A stretch of DNA of 64,000 bases from Trebouxia sp. TZW2008 (lineage: Eukaryota; Chlorophyta; Trebouxiophyceae; Trebouxiales; Trebouxiaceae), in contig BDIU01000331.1 in assembly GCA_002118135.1 (NCBI GenBank), forward strand, positions 124,596 to 188,595, written 5' to 3'. The position numbers were made by a program, and so were the translations under genes. This document shows positions 10,901 to 20,700 of the stretch, piece after piece. The first letter of the stretch is position 1. Each line of letters starts with the position of its first letter. The notes below the pieces were generated by a model. That model was not told the origin of the DNA, ran no database searches, and saw only the letters and a list, made by a program, of their open reading frames with translations.

Positions 10901-13900
10901 AGGTGATCGTGTGCAAGACATGACCTTGCAGCGCTCTATATCCTCTGCTTTGCATGTACCAGATTACCACACAGGCGAGTTGCAGGCCCTCAATGGTCGA
11001 CAGACTGTTGATGAAGTGTTAGGATTGGTCTTAGCGCTGCCAATTCTTATGTAAAATTAGGTGCTGTGATCGAGCACGCGCGCAAAGCCAGAGTGAGAGT
11101 TGCCTAGCAAAAGGCTACAGCTTAAGCCCAGATGTTTGGTGTCTCCACACAAGCCAGTCAGCTTGCAATAACAGTCTACATGATTATGCAGACAGTATGC
11201 TATCAACAGTAAGCCATGACTCACTGCATCAATACATGATGCCATGTGACTGCGTAATGTAAAAGCCCCCTTTGCACAGGCTGTTTGCAAAGTATTCATG
11301 GGTACCAACAACATGTTGCAGTAGTCCTCAGCTACAGAATTCAGCTTCACACTGAGGTTCAGCTTTCTGATGCACGAGTGAGCTTTTGGGATCTCACAGT
11401 ACTTAAATTGGCAGTGCTGCTCAACTGGCCAATGCTCAAGGTGCACATGCTGCATGTCTTTAAGCTTACTCAGAATTATGCTCCTTATTGCACTGCCGTT
11501 GCTCTGACCCAAATCCTGGGGCAGGGGCTTTCGGGTGGCCGGACAGGGCCGCAGAATGGGACACAATGTCATACTGCCCTGGACCTGGTCTATGTTCCTG
11601 TCTTGCTGCTCGCGCACTCATCTCTGCAAAGCACAGATGACTGACAGCAGCTTATATATACACGAGTGTCTTCTGGTTTACACTGCAGAAGCTCTTTCCA
11701 CTTGCTGCTTGTTCACCTCAGATCACCAAAAAGCAAAGGGCAGTCAGAAGAGGACATTGCACAATGTCAATACTGCCTGTCCTACGTATGCCAAGGGGCC
11801 CAGGCCCATGCCCATGCCCCTTGTGCCTTGGCAACTTATACATGCATACATGCTTTCTCCGCCATGGTTCAATCGATATGGTAGACTGCGTCTAAACTGA
11901 CATCTGACCGCGGTTTGCGTCAAATTTACTGCATTGTCACTGATGCAGCCCAGCTTTTGACTGCTCAGAGCGCTGTGACTACATCCTGTTGAGAATTGAG
12001 TCATGTTACACATGAGCGTTGCAAATGCAGCACAAGACAAGAGCAAAGCTCACCGACCTCAAGTTGTTTGTGCTTGCTGTGTTTTATGAGCACTTCCCTG
12101 ACTTTGATCATGCTTGCTTTGCTGTAACAGCAATTCCCTGACTTTGCTTTTTGCAGTGGCGTCAAGAGATGCACGTGAAGATCATTCTTTGCTCAGCAAA
12201 CCAGAGCCCTCACCTAGTTGTGTGTTGTAGTCAGGCGTCTGAGCGCGGCTGTCATTGAGCAGGGGTACTGAGCGGCAGCGAGGGGGTGGGGGCCCAAATC
12301 GGGTACAGGGGGTCTTGAAGCTACCAGGCAGATTGATTGCACTCATCACCGTGTCTTCCTGCATGAGCTCCTGCAACAATTCTGCCGTGTATCAAATGCC
12401 TCACAAGATTAGCGCAAGTGTTGCAGAGCAGGGGCACTGAGCGGCAGCGAGGGGGTGGGGCCTCCAAGCGGGTGCAGGGGGTTTGGAAGCTACCAGGCAG
12501 ATTGATTGCACTCATTGCTGTAGCTTCCTGCATGAGCTCCTGCAACAAGCCTGACACACATCAGATGCTGCACAAGGTTGTAGCCACTCAGGCTTGTTGA
12601 GTTGGCACTAGCAGACCCACAAGTTACATATTGATGCAAGACAGGCGCTAGCCTGTAAACTTTTGCACCCCTGTGTCCCTCACTGCTGCATGTTTGTGCT
12701 GCTGGCACAATAGACTTGGATGCAGGCTTGTGCATTTTGGCAACGGCAGTCGTGTTATGGACACACGCACAAGACTGGCATGCAAATATTAATGCACTGA
12801 GCAAGCTGATACAATGCTGCAGAGCTGGAAATGTGACTCTAAACAGGTAGGCAGCTAATTGTTGACATGCTCGTTGGTGAATGCAAGTAAATGACGCTTA
12901 TGGCAGAACATGTACAGCTCTCACATGATGTTGGTTGCGTGTATCACACATGCACTTGCTCGCAAATGTTGCCCACAGAAGACATAATGTAAAATCAGGA
13001 ACGTCAAATTTAGATTGAGCATTTACCCCTCGGCCTGATTTGGCAGCAGAGAAGGAGTAAGCAGCAGCTTGCTTGGCAATGGCTTCACTGGCAGACTCAG
13101 CCTGGTAAAAGCCAGGTCCTGGCGCATCCTTTGCCTCTTCACCTCTTTCCGTTCTTGACCAAAGCACCTGCACATCATGAATGTCACGACACAGCACAGC
13201 ACAGCACAGCACAGCACAGCACAGCACAGCACAGCACAGCACAGCACAGTTACAACTGACTTTCAGGGCTTGGGTTTTGCTCTGCTGCATGCCTCGCCTA
13301 CAAGCACCAGCCGGCCCAAAGATGAAGCGTATGTACTTGTGAAAGACTGGCAGGCTAGCACGCCCAGACTGGCGCTAGCAACAGAACAGAACATGACACA
13401 GCCAAGTTACAAGTGACCATGAGGGCTTGCTTTTCGCTGTACTACATGCCTTGCCAGCCGGCCTAAAGCTAAAGAGTGGTAATTTGTGCAGGCTGGCATT
13501 GCCCAAGCTGGTGGCAACCCCCTCTAACAACAGAACACCACGTAACGTATCATGACATAGCCAATCTAATCGCCCACCTTTAGAGCTTGGCTTTTGCTCT
13601 GCTGCATGCCTCGTCTGCGTGAAGCAGCTGGCCCAAAGCTGAAGCGTGGGGACTTGTGAAAGACAGGCAAGCTGGCATTGCCTAAGCTAGTGCCTGCTTC
13701 ATACACTGGGCCAGGGCTGAAGTTGCTGGGCCGGTCCCAAGCCCCCTTCAGACGGGCCCCAAACTGCCAGGTGGGTGCATCTCCTAGGGTGTGGGGTATG
13801 CGCCTTCCCTCCTTCTGCCTGCCACATGCATGTATCAGTAATGCTGTATAAAAGGAAGCAGTGACTTTTGCACTTTGCCTCCCTAAAGCCCTTTTCAGGC

Positions 13901-16584
13901 AGGCCCCAAATTGCCAGGTGGGTGCGTCTCCCAGGGTGTGGGGTGTATGCCTTCCCTCCTTCCGCCTGCCACCAATTGCATGTGTGTGAGTTGTGTCATG
14001 ATCGGCAAATGAAATCTGCGTTTGCCTCCTTCAATGTCTGAGCGGCCGGAATTTAACTGCCTGGTGGGTGAGCCTTCTCTAATTGGTATATTGTGTGCCT
14101 TGCCTCTTTCTGCCTGCCAAGTGCATGCAGCAGCTATCTGAAAGTAAATAACGCAAACGGCTAGCAACACTAGGTGATCATGCAGCCATGTAGGTCAAGC
14201 CTATGATTAGAACATACCAGCGCGCATTTTTAGTTGCAAACCTGCGTCTGATTCAGATATACTGGCATCACAGCTGAAGCTCCCTATTCATGGAAGACCA
14301 GACAGGAGCCCAGCCTTCACTGCCATCTGAGACCTGCGAAGGCTTGGTGATGGTGGACAAATTTGGGATGCTGTATGTGCAAGCATTTCAGCATTAGACT
14401 GCCAATGGCCAAGCAGACCAAAGCAGCAGCGTCACATGCAGTTTTCGGGTGCAGCAGTACAGCTGCATGTAAGTTGCAGGAAGCAAGCTGGCACATATGT
14501 ATTGTCTGTAGTGTGATCACTCCTTTGTGTCCGGTGTGCCCTGCAGTGAGTCTCACAGCTGTCACTTGAGGGCCGTTGCAGGCAGCCGGACAGCGCATAC
14601 GATGCAAGTATCTACAGCAGAAGGCTGTACAGGTGGTGACAGGGCTCATTTGTAGGCAGCTGGGCCAGGAAATGCAGTACAAAGCAAGGTGGCCTAACTG
14701 TGTTGGGAGCTGTGGAAGCTGTATGTGAGTTGCATATATGTGCAGTGAAAGACTCGGTGACTGGTGATAGGCCTTCCATGTAGGCAGCTGGGCCATGCGA
14801 TGCAGTGCACAGCAGAGTGGCTTGGCTGTGTTGAGAGATGTAGAATCCGTACGCCAGTTGTGAACATGCGCAAGGAAGGACTTGCTGACTTGCAAACATG
14901 TGCAGGCAAGGAACTGGTGGCTGGTGATAGGGCTTACTTGTAGGCAGCTGGGCCATGCAATGCAGCAGAGTGGCTTGGCTGTGTTGAGAGATGTAGAATC
15001 CGTACGCCAGTTGTGAACATGCGCAAGGAAGGACTTGCTGACTTGCAAGCATGTGCAGGCAAGGAACTAGGGCTGGTGATAGGGCTTACTTGTAGGCAGC
15101 TGGGCCAGGCGATGCAGTGCACAGCAGAGTGGCTTGGCTGTGTTGAGAGCTGTAGAACCTGTACGCAAGTTGCGAACATGCGCAAGCAAAGACCTGCTGA
15201 CTACTTGCAAACATGTGCAGCCAAGGGACTGGCGACTGGTGATAGGGCTTACTTGTAGGCAGCTGCGCCAGGAGATGCAGTGCACAGCAGAGTGGCTTGG
15301 TTGTGTTGGGAGATGTAGAATCTGTACGCAAGTTGCGAACATGCGCAAGCAAAGACCTGCTGACTTGCAAACATGTGCAGGCGAGGGACTGGTGACTGGT
15401 GATAGGGCTTACTTGTAGGCAGCTGGGCCAGGCGATGCAGTGCACAGCAGAGTGGCTTGGCTGTGTTGAGAGCTGTAGAATCTGTGAGGCTCGTCTCGGC
15501 TGCCGACGCCAAAAGTGCCTTCGCCATGCGGACTGTGCCGCACAGCAGCCTGCAGCAACAACAATTTCATGAAACACAAACTTCATGAGCATGCAGACCC
15601 ACTGCCCCTGTGACTTCATGAACAAATGATTGCATACCGAGACTTCACTGTCCGCCTCAAACATGTCCCTGCAGACATGCATGCATCAGACTTGAACACA
15701 ATATTGCAATGCATGCACATGCAGGCTTGCAGCAGGGAAGATATGACATCCTCAACAGGCTTGTGTAAATAGATACGGCAGCGATCAGCTCGCGGCGTTG
15801 TCAATGTTTGCAAGAGCAGCAAACAGTCAGAATGCTACATGAGACTTTGCCCAGCAGTCACTAGTCAAGGCAAGTTTGCCAAACAGCTGCCATGGCAGAA
15901 TCATTGCGGCAGCTTGGCACATGGCTGAATGCAAGACGCCTTTCTGTGCAGCAGAATTTAGCTCAAACAGCAGAGTTCCTGCGATTATTGATACACTGTG
16001 GCAAAATATGTTACAAACATTGCATTCAGACTGCTGCTAAGTAGGCTGACGAGCTGCAAACACTGATCAACGTCATGATCTGGTTTTGTCATAACTCAAG
16101 AAGTCTTGTGAAAGCACTACCTTTTCCAGATAGTCATGACCATGGCTGGAATCATAGACAGGGCCTGGTGACTTGGACCTCTCAATTTCATCATGGCGGC
16201 CTTTCAGTGTCCAACTGGGAGGAGTAGTGTAGATCTGTCGGCCAGAATCGCATTCATGCCTTTTCTCCCCACTGTGCACCCAGCAGAACAACAATCAAAC
16301 GTACTTTTCCTCCCACTTCAAAACCAGCAAAACAACAAGCAAAACAAGAAGCAGACATCATTTTCTACTCATTGTGCAGTCAGCAGAACAGCAAGCAAAG
16401 CTCACGCATGTCAAGACAGGCGAGCTTGCCCAATGCATTGATAGCGCTGGCTTTGGAGGGAAAGAGGGACTGTATTGAACAACAAGACTGCACCTGAAAG
16501 AGGATGGTGCAATGTATGCGCCTGGCCCGGGCACACCATGAATTGCTTTGCCGTTCTCAAGAAGTTGTGGAGCTTCAGGGGAGA
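7911..16584 (-). CDS. Multi-repeat STPGR (ODF3/SHIPPO-like) protein
   Basis: Sperm-tail PG-rich repeat protein; known members bind or coat microtubules of cilia and flagella. Exons in transcript order: 16584-16494, 16271-16121, 15549-15413, 13818-13578, 13167-13027, 12370-12214, 11623-11470, 10510-10364, 9642-9494, 8712-8560, 8053-7911. Every junction agrees in phase, giving about 553 residues. About twelve motifs are spread over these exons: VPGPGAY, SPGPVYD, SPGPAAYK, SPGPVYEAG, APGPGFYQ, QTPDYNT, RPGPGQYD, LPGPGTYK, RPGPGAYR, SPGPIYN, SPGPNVN, SPGPCYN. Many are followed by FxFG-type segments such as RFSFGPAASR and SFSFGIGGR. The first exon is missing: 16584 begins with two bases of a split codon. 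Introns hold several decayed exon copies. Confidence 0.9.
8280..8400 (-). repeat. Decayed copy of the STPGR exon at 8712-8560
   Basis: 8300-8360 repeats the segment at 8555-8600 (shared core tctgctgattgatgcagaa against tctgcttattgacgctgaa) about 250 bp downstream in the transcript. It has lost the PG motif and the reading frame. Confidence 0.55.
10598..10700 (-). repeat. Decayed copy of the STPGR exon at 10510-10364
   Basis: Plus-strand ctgaaggctggtgccactgg matches ctgaaggctggagccactgg of the real exon, about 192 bp away. The copy still reads LPGPGT but then runs out of frame. Shorter fragments of the same unit recur near 10800-10850 and 10925-10970. Confidence 0.7.
12410..12565 (-). repeat. 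Near-copy of STPGR exon 12370-12214
   Basis: About 180 bp upstream in the transcript from the real exon. The block repeats the agcggcagcgagggggtgg core and the taccaggcagattgattgc segment with few changes. It still reads NLPGSFQTPCTRLEAPPPRCRSVPLL but lacks the continuation to the TPDYNT motif. It could be a recently duplicated alternative exon. Confidence 0.75.
13190..13249. repeat. (ACAGC)n pentanucleotide microsatellite
   Basis: About twelve uninterrupted five-base units of acagc lie just upstream, in transcript terms, of the STPGR exon that begins at 13167. The tract contains CAG in every unit, so it forms a run of potential acceptor sites before the real one at 13168-13170. Confidence 0.95.
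13255..13570 (-). repeat. Two decayed copies of the STPGR exon 13818-13578
   Basis: Blocks starting near 13262 and 13421 repeat the 3' half of the real exon (its block starts near 13580). All share the gcttg(g/c)(g/t)tttt(c/g)gct core, atgcctcg-like segment and ggcccaaag(c/a)tgaagc-like segment. Step sizes are about 155-160 bp. Both copies have lost the SPGPVYE motif. Confidence 0.75.
13880..14100 (-). repeat. Two further copies of the 5' part of STPGR exon 13818-13578
   Basis: The block at 13884-13975 repeats 13747-13823 closely, with an open frame reading HTLGDAPTWQFGACLK against HTLGDAPTWQFGARLK. The block at 14034-14115 is more diverged. Steps are about 140 bp. Together with the copies on the other side, this exon is flanked by duplicates both upstream and downstream. 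Confidence 0.75.
14640..15412 (-). repeat. Array of five STPGR exon-plus-intron copies
   Basis: Five units follow the intact exon 15549-15413, with the taggcagctg end-mark at about 14653, 14782, 14941, 15093 and 15257; steps are about 130-165 bp. Each contains the SPGPAAYK-coding end and an AA|GTAAGC-type donor. Decay is graded: 15257 has PGAAAY, 15093 is intact, 14941 has a seven-base deletion, 14782 has HGPAAYM, and 14653 has an in-frame stop. If the internal acceptor TACAG is used, a unit becomes a symmetric 69-nt exon of 23 codons that could be included without shifting the frame. Skipping all five joins 15413 to 13818 in frame. Confidence 0.88.
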
Positions 16585-17749
16585 CTGCACAAGCAATATT
16601 CAGCATTGATACGTGGCTGTCGTTGGTCCCGTGTATTGTCGCTGAGGAAACTGCGATTGCCATGTGCTGCCTTTACCGTATGTCCTGCCAGTCGGACTGT
16701 CTAAGTGCTCCATCAGCTATTGAGTGTTCCGGTTTAGCAGTTCCCGCTGAAGTGACAAACACGCAGGCGGCGGCGATCTTCACGATCAAGCGGAGAGCTG
16801 CTGCTTTCGCAATCGAATGTAAAGCTAGTAATGCGTCGGTCTCGCTGGCGTGCACGCGTCTTAGTTGAGCGATTACACCACGTTACAGCCCATACTTGCG
16901 TATGAGAGACCGAAGCGATTTGTCACACACATGATAGACCTCGCTTACTCCTGATCTGCCATTGCGCTATCGAAATCGCCGCCCATATAGTTGGCGCGCT
17001 ACTCTAGATGACAAGCAATCGCGACTCGAAAGCCAGTGAGCGCCGGGTGAAACTTACGTCAGCATCCCTTGCGCATCACCTTTCGTCAAGCAAGATTGTC
17101 GCAAAATCCGCTCGTCTTTGAGACTGCCGGATCGGGCTGGGCGTGATGTATGGATGCTCGAGCCCAAAGAGGCGTTTCGCTTTGAGTTGGCGTTACACAA
17201 CTGCACAGTTGCGCATTGTTCACAGCATTCATTTGGGGGTCCTAGCATTCCTGATCATTCATGAGCTCACCGTTGATTGACCACGCAAGCGCATTGCGAA
17301 GTTGTGGCAATTGCAACCCGTAGTCTAGGGTTACTGCTTCGAATTCATAATCGTGATTACGAAATGCTAATTATAGCGACCAGCAGATGGCGTGAACATG
17401 ATGGTCGTGGCGTGAGCTCATGGGCAAAGCCTGACCCGTTCAGATGAAGGGCGGTCTCGCATGGCACTTTGCCATTGCGCATAGCTGTTTGCTTGTGGCA
17501 CGCGCAGCGCAATTAGGCGTGAGTATGTCATACGCTCTGCGCAGACATAACGCCAGCTTCCACGTGAGTATGTCACCAGCAATTTGGCGACGCAGAGTAC
17601 AGAGTGAGTTTCAGGCTTCCTGCTCTTGCTTGCACAGCTTCGGAGCGTCAATAGTCGTCACGGCCTACTGACTGGTTTGAGTCTCAGCAAATTGACGCTG
17701 GCGAGCTCAGTCACGAAGCGCTGCTAGCTGGAGTAGGCGACGCTAAAGG
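16585..17749. promoter_or_regulatory. Div. region between STPGR and KDM4-like genes, with a candidate first STPGR exon
   Basis: CpG-richer than its surroundings, as expected for promoters in this window. On the minus strand a strong donor (AC|GTAAGT at 17057-17052) ends an open stretch from 17248, which could be a first or untranslated STPGR exon. Its phase does not match the 16584 exon directly, so another exon or a different first exon is needed. The KDM4-like ATG is at 17750. Confidence 0.4.
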
Positions 17750-20700
17750 ATGCCCGGGACCGGGGCAAACTCCTGCCCGGTCCTTCGCCCAACCAAACTT
17801 CAATTTTCCAAGCCCTTCAAAGAGTTCATGGCCAATTACTTCAAGAAACACCCGGACGTGGCAGTTGTCAAGGTTATTCCCCCCGCAGGCTACGTGCCTC
17901 GAGAGAGTCAGTATCCCAGTGACTTGAAGATTGACGCTCCCATCGAGCAGCGGGTAACGCCGGACCTTTGACCTCTTGTGTATTGTGCATCACCTCCCAT
18001 TGGGTGAGCTAACATGTTGCTTCGCAGGTCCTGTTGCACGACAACAAACCGGGGTACTACGACTGCGTCCTGGTCCAGCAAAAGGTACGCGACTTCCGCT
18101 ATTTGCAAAGCTCTGCCGCTTCTCGTATGAGCTACCTCCGACCTGATGATTGGTGACATGCAGACGCTGACCGTCAAGGAGTTTGAGGATGTCGCAACCG
18201 CGCGTGGCGTGCCCAAGCAAGGTAAAACTGTTCTCGCACTCGGCATGCGCGTCTGGCGTTTCACCGAGAGTGGGCCTGCCACAATACAGACATGCGAAAC
18301 ATCACCTTGCATCAAAGCAGCATTGCGCTAGCTGCTCTCATACATTGCTCTTGCTGCATTGCTTCACTGTGTGATTGCTTTGGTGCATGGTGCAAACAGC
18401 ATATACTAGTCTGAGCTTGGCCATCACCTGCAAGCAAGCCTGCATTCACCCTCAAACTCAACTTTTACTCACGCTCAATCATTGCAGCATCTTCAAGCGG
18501 CCTGTCCTACACTGTTGTCTCATCCTTCTGCACATGTTTCACCATCGGCAAGCAAGCTACATTCATCGCAAAATCCACCCTTGACTTACGCTCATTCGTT
18601 GCAGCATCCTCAAGCGGCCTGTCCTACATTGTAGTGTCATGCGTTGCTTGACCTTCATCAAGTCAGTATCCTGCTGCATTATATCAACAAGCCGAACGCT
18701 GTGTAGGCCGTGGCAGTGAAGAGGATGAGCTCCTCGAGAGGCCATTCTGGAGCTCCATCACGTCCAGGCCCCCATTGTATGGAGCAGACACGCCCCTGAG
18801 CCTGTTTGACAAGAAGCTGGCATTTGGCTGGAACCTGCAAAGCCTAGGGTGTCTACTGTCTCAGTACAATGTGCCAGCCATCCCAGGCGTCACCACTCCC
18901 ATGACGTACTATGGGATGTGGAAGGTATGTTTTCAGTGCAATGCAATGTTGAGCTTCACATTGTGACTGCTTGCCTCTTTGGCTTGATGGGCATTGCACA
19001 ACCACCAGTATATGTGACTGCCTTGGCATAACAGACAGTAAAGTCAAGCATGTATCCTGTGGCATTCTGCAGTCTGGACAGAATATGCAACTTTGTGTGA
19101 TTGTAGACATGTTGGATGCTTACATTACTGCTGCCTATCAGAAAGCAGAGGTTCTGACTGACTTCCTGGCACAGTCAGCTTCATCTGTTTGCATATGCCT
19201 AAGGCTGATGTGTGGTCAGGAGGCAATATCAACCTGACCTTCTTGTTGCGAAGCACATCGTTGGCACTTTACTCATCTGAATGCTGGTGCAGGTCATCAA
19301 TGTCTCCGCCCTGTCATGTGTGGTGCACTCCTGAAGTGGAAACGACCTTTGTGTGAAGCCAACATTTGACTAATGTGCGCAGGCCTTCTTTTCATGGCAT
19401 GTGGAGGATGTGGACCTGCTGTCCATCAACTATCTCCACTATGGCGCATCCAAGGTGCTTCCTTTCATTTGTCAACTCCCAAACATGACTACAAGGCTAC
19501 TCATCCTTCCCTTCTTTCAATCATATGCTTAGTAGCACCAGCAATTTTGCCATTTGTGTTGCCAAGGTGGACACTTGTGGTCTTGGATGCATTGCACCAT
19601 CTTGCTACTGTATGCTCTTCACAATGGTTCAACAAGTTTTGGACAGTCACCTGTGACATGCATAACACAATGACGTCATACACCTCAAGCAAGGCTGTTG
19701 TTTGACCGGGCATCATCCTGACTGCAGATCTGGTATGCTATAGCCCCTGGCGCGTCTCGCAAGAGGTTCGAGGACTTTGCAAGGACTCTGTACCCAAACG
19801 ATGCCAAGAGCTGCAGCAACTTCCTGCGGCATAAGAACGTCATGATCACCCCAAAGCTCATCAGGGATGAGGGAATCCCCATCATTACAGTAAGACCTTT
19901 CTGCCTGTTGTGGTTGTGGCCTTATGCAAGACTTATGCATTTTGTTGACTGCCTGTCACATATAGACCAAAAGGGCGTTTCTTGTCCATGTCATATTGAT
20001 AACGCTAGCCTGTTGCAGACAAGTCTGGAGTGTAGCAGAATATATTCAATGACGCCACTCCTGCATGCTTCATTGCAAGCCATCTTCTGTATGACAGTAT
20101 GGTCAGTCATAGTATCCGAGTCTGTTTTCCCTGCCCTTGTCTGCTCAGCTACATGCAATTTGCAGCAGTGGGTATGCTGCTGCACATCACCTACACTGCC
20201 ACCAAGCTTAAGCGCACAATAGCACCTGATAATGAGCCTGGCGCAGCTGGCAGAAGTGGATTGAATACTGCACACCAGCACAAATTGTCATCTGTTTATG
20301 GGCCTCATGCTTTTTGCAGAGGCTTTGCTATTGCATGATCACATGGCATTGCCACCAGCATCTGCAACCTCTCACATGCATACAAAGCATACATAGCCTA
20401 TACAATACACGTAGCATATTTTTAGCACCTGCTCATATAACATGTCTTTTACCAGCCTGGTGCTCTTTGCTGCAGGTCAAGCAGCATTCAGGTGAGGTCA
20501 CTGTGCTCAATGCTGAGGCCTACCACTCGCACTGCCATCTGCATCAGAAATTTTGCAAACTAATAGCATATATTGCATCTGCAATCTGAATTGCCCACAC
20601 ATGGCATCTACTCAAATGTTTCAAAACTTGTTCACCAACCCAGCGACATATCCTGCAGGTGAAGCAGAATGCTGGCGAGTTCATTGTACTCAATGCTGGG

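Noticed and set aside
13023..13247. Cys/Val/Leu repeat ORF at the ACAGC microsatellite
   Set aside because: Translation of the simple repeat, not a protein.
14640..15500. CRISPR array
   Set aside because: Units are 130-165 bp, diverged throughout, and contain exons; there are no short identical repeats with unique spacers.
14317..15682. Large minus-strand ORFs (up to 243 codons) with repeated AQLPTSKPYHQ peptides
   Set aside because: They read the exon-intron array in the wrong frame and through introns; the SPGPAAYK frame with its donors is the supported one.
18375..18584. Small plus-strand ORF in the KDM4-like intron
   Set aside because: It lies across the duplicated intron block and has no recognisable product.
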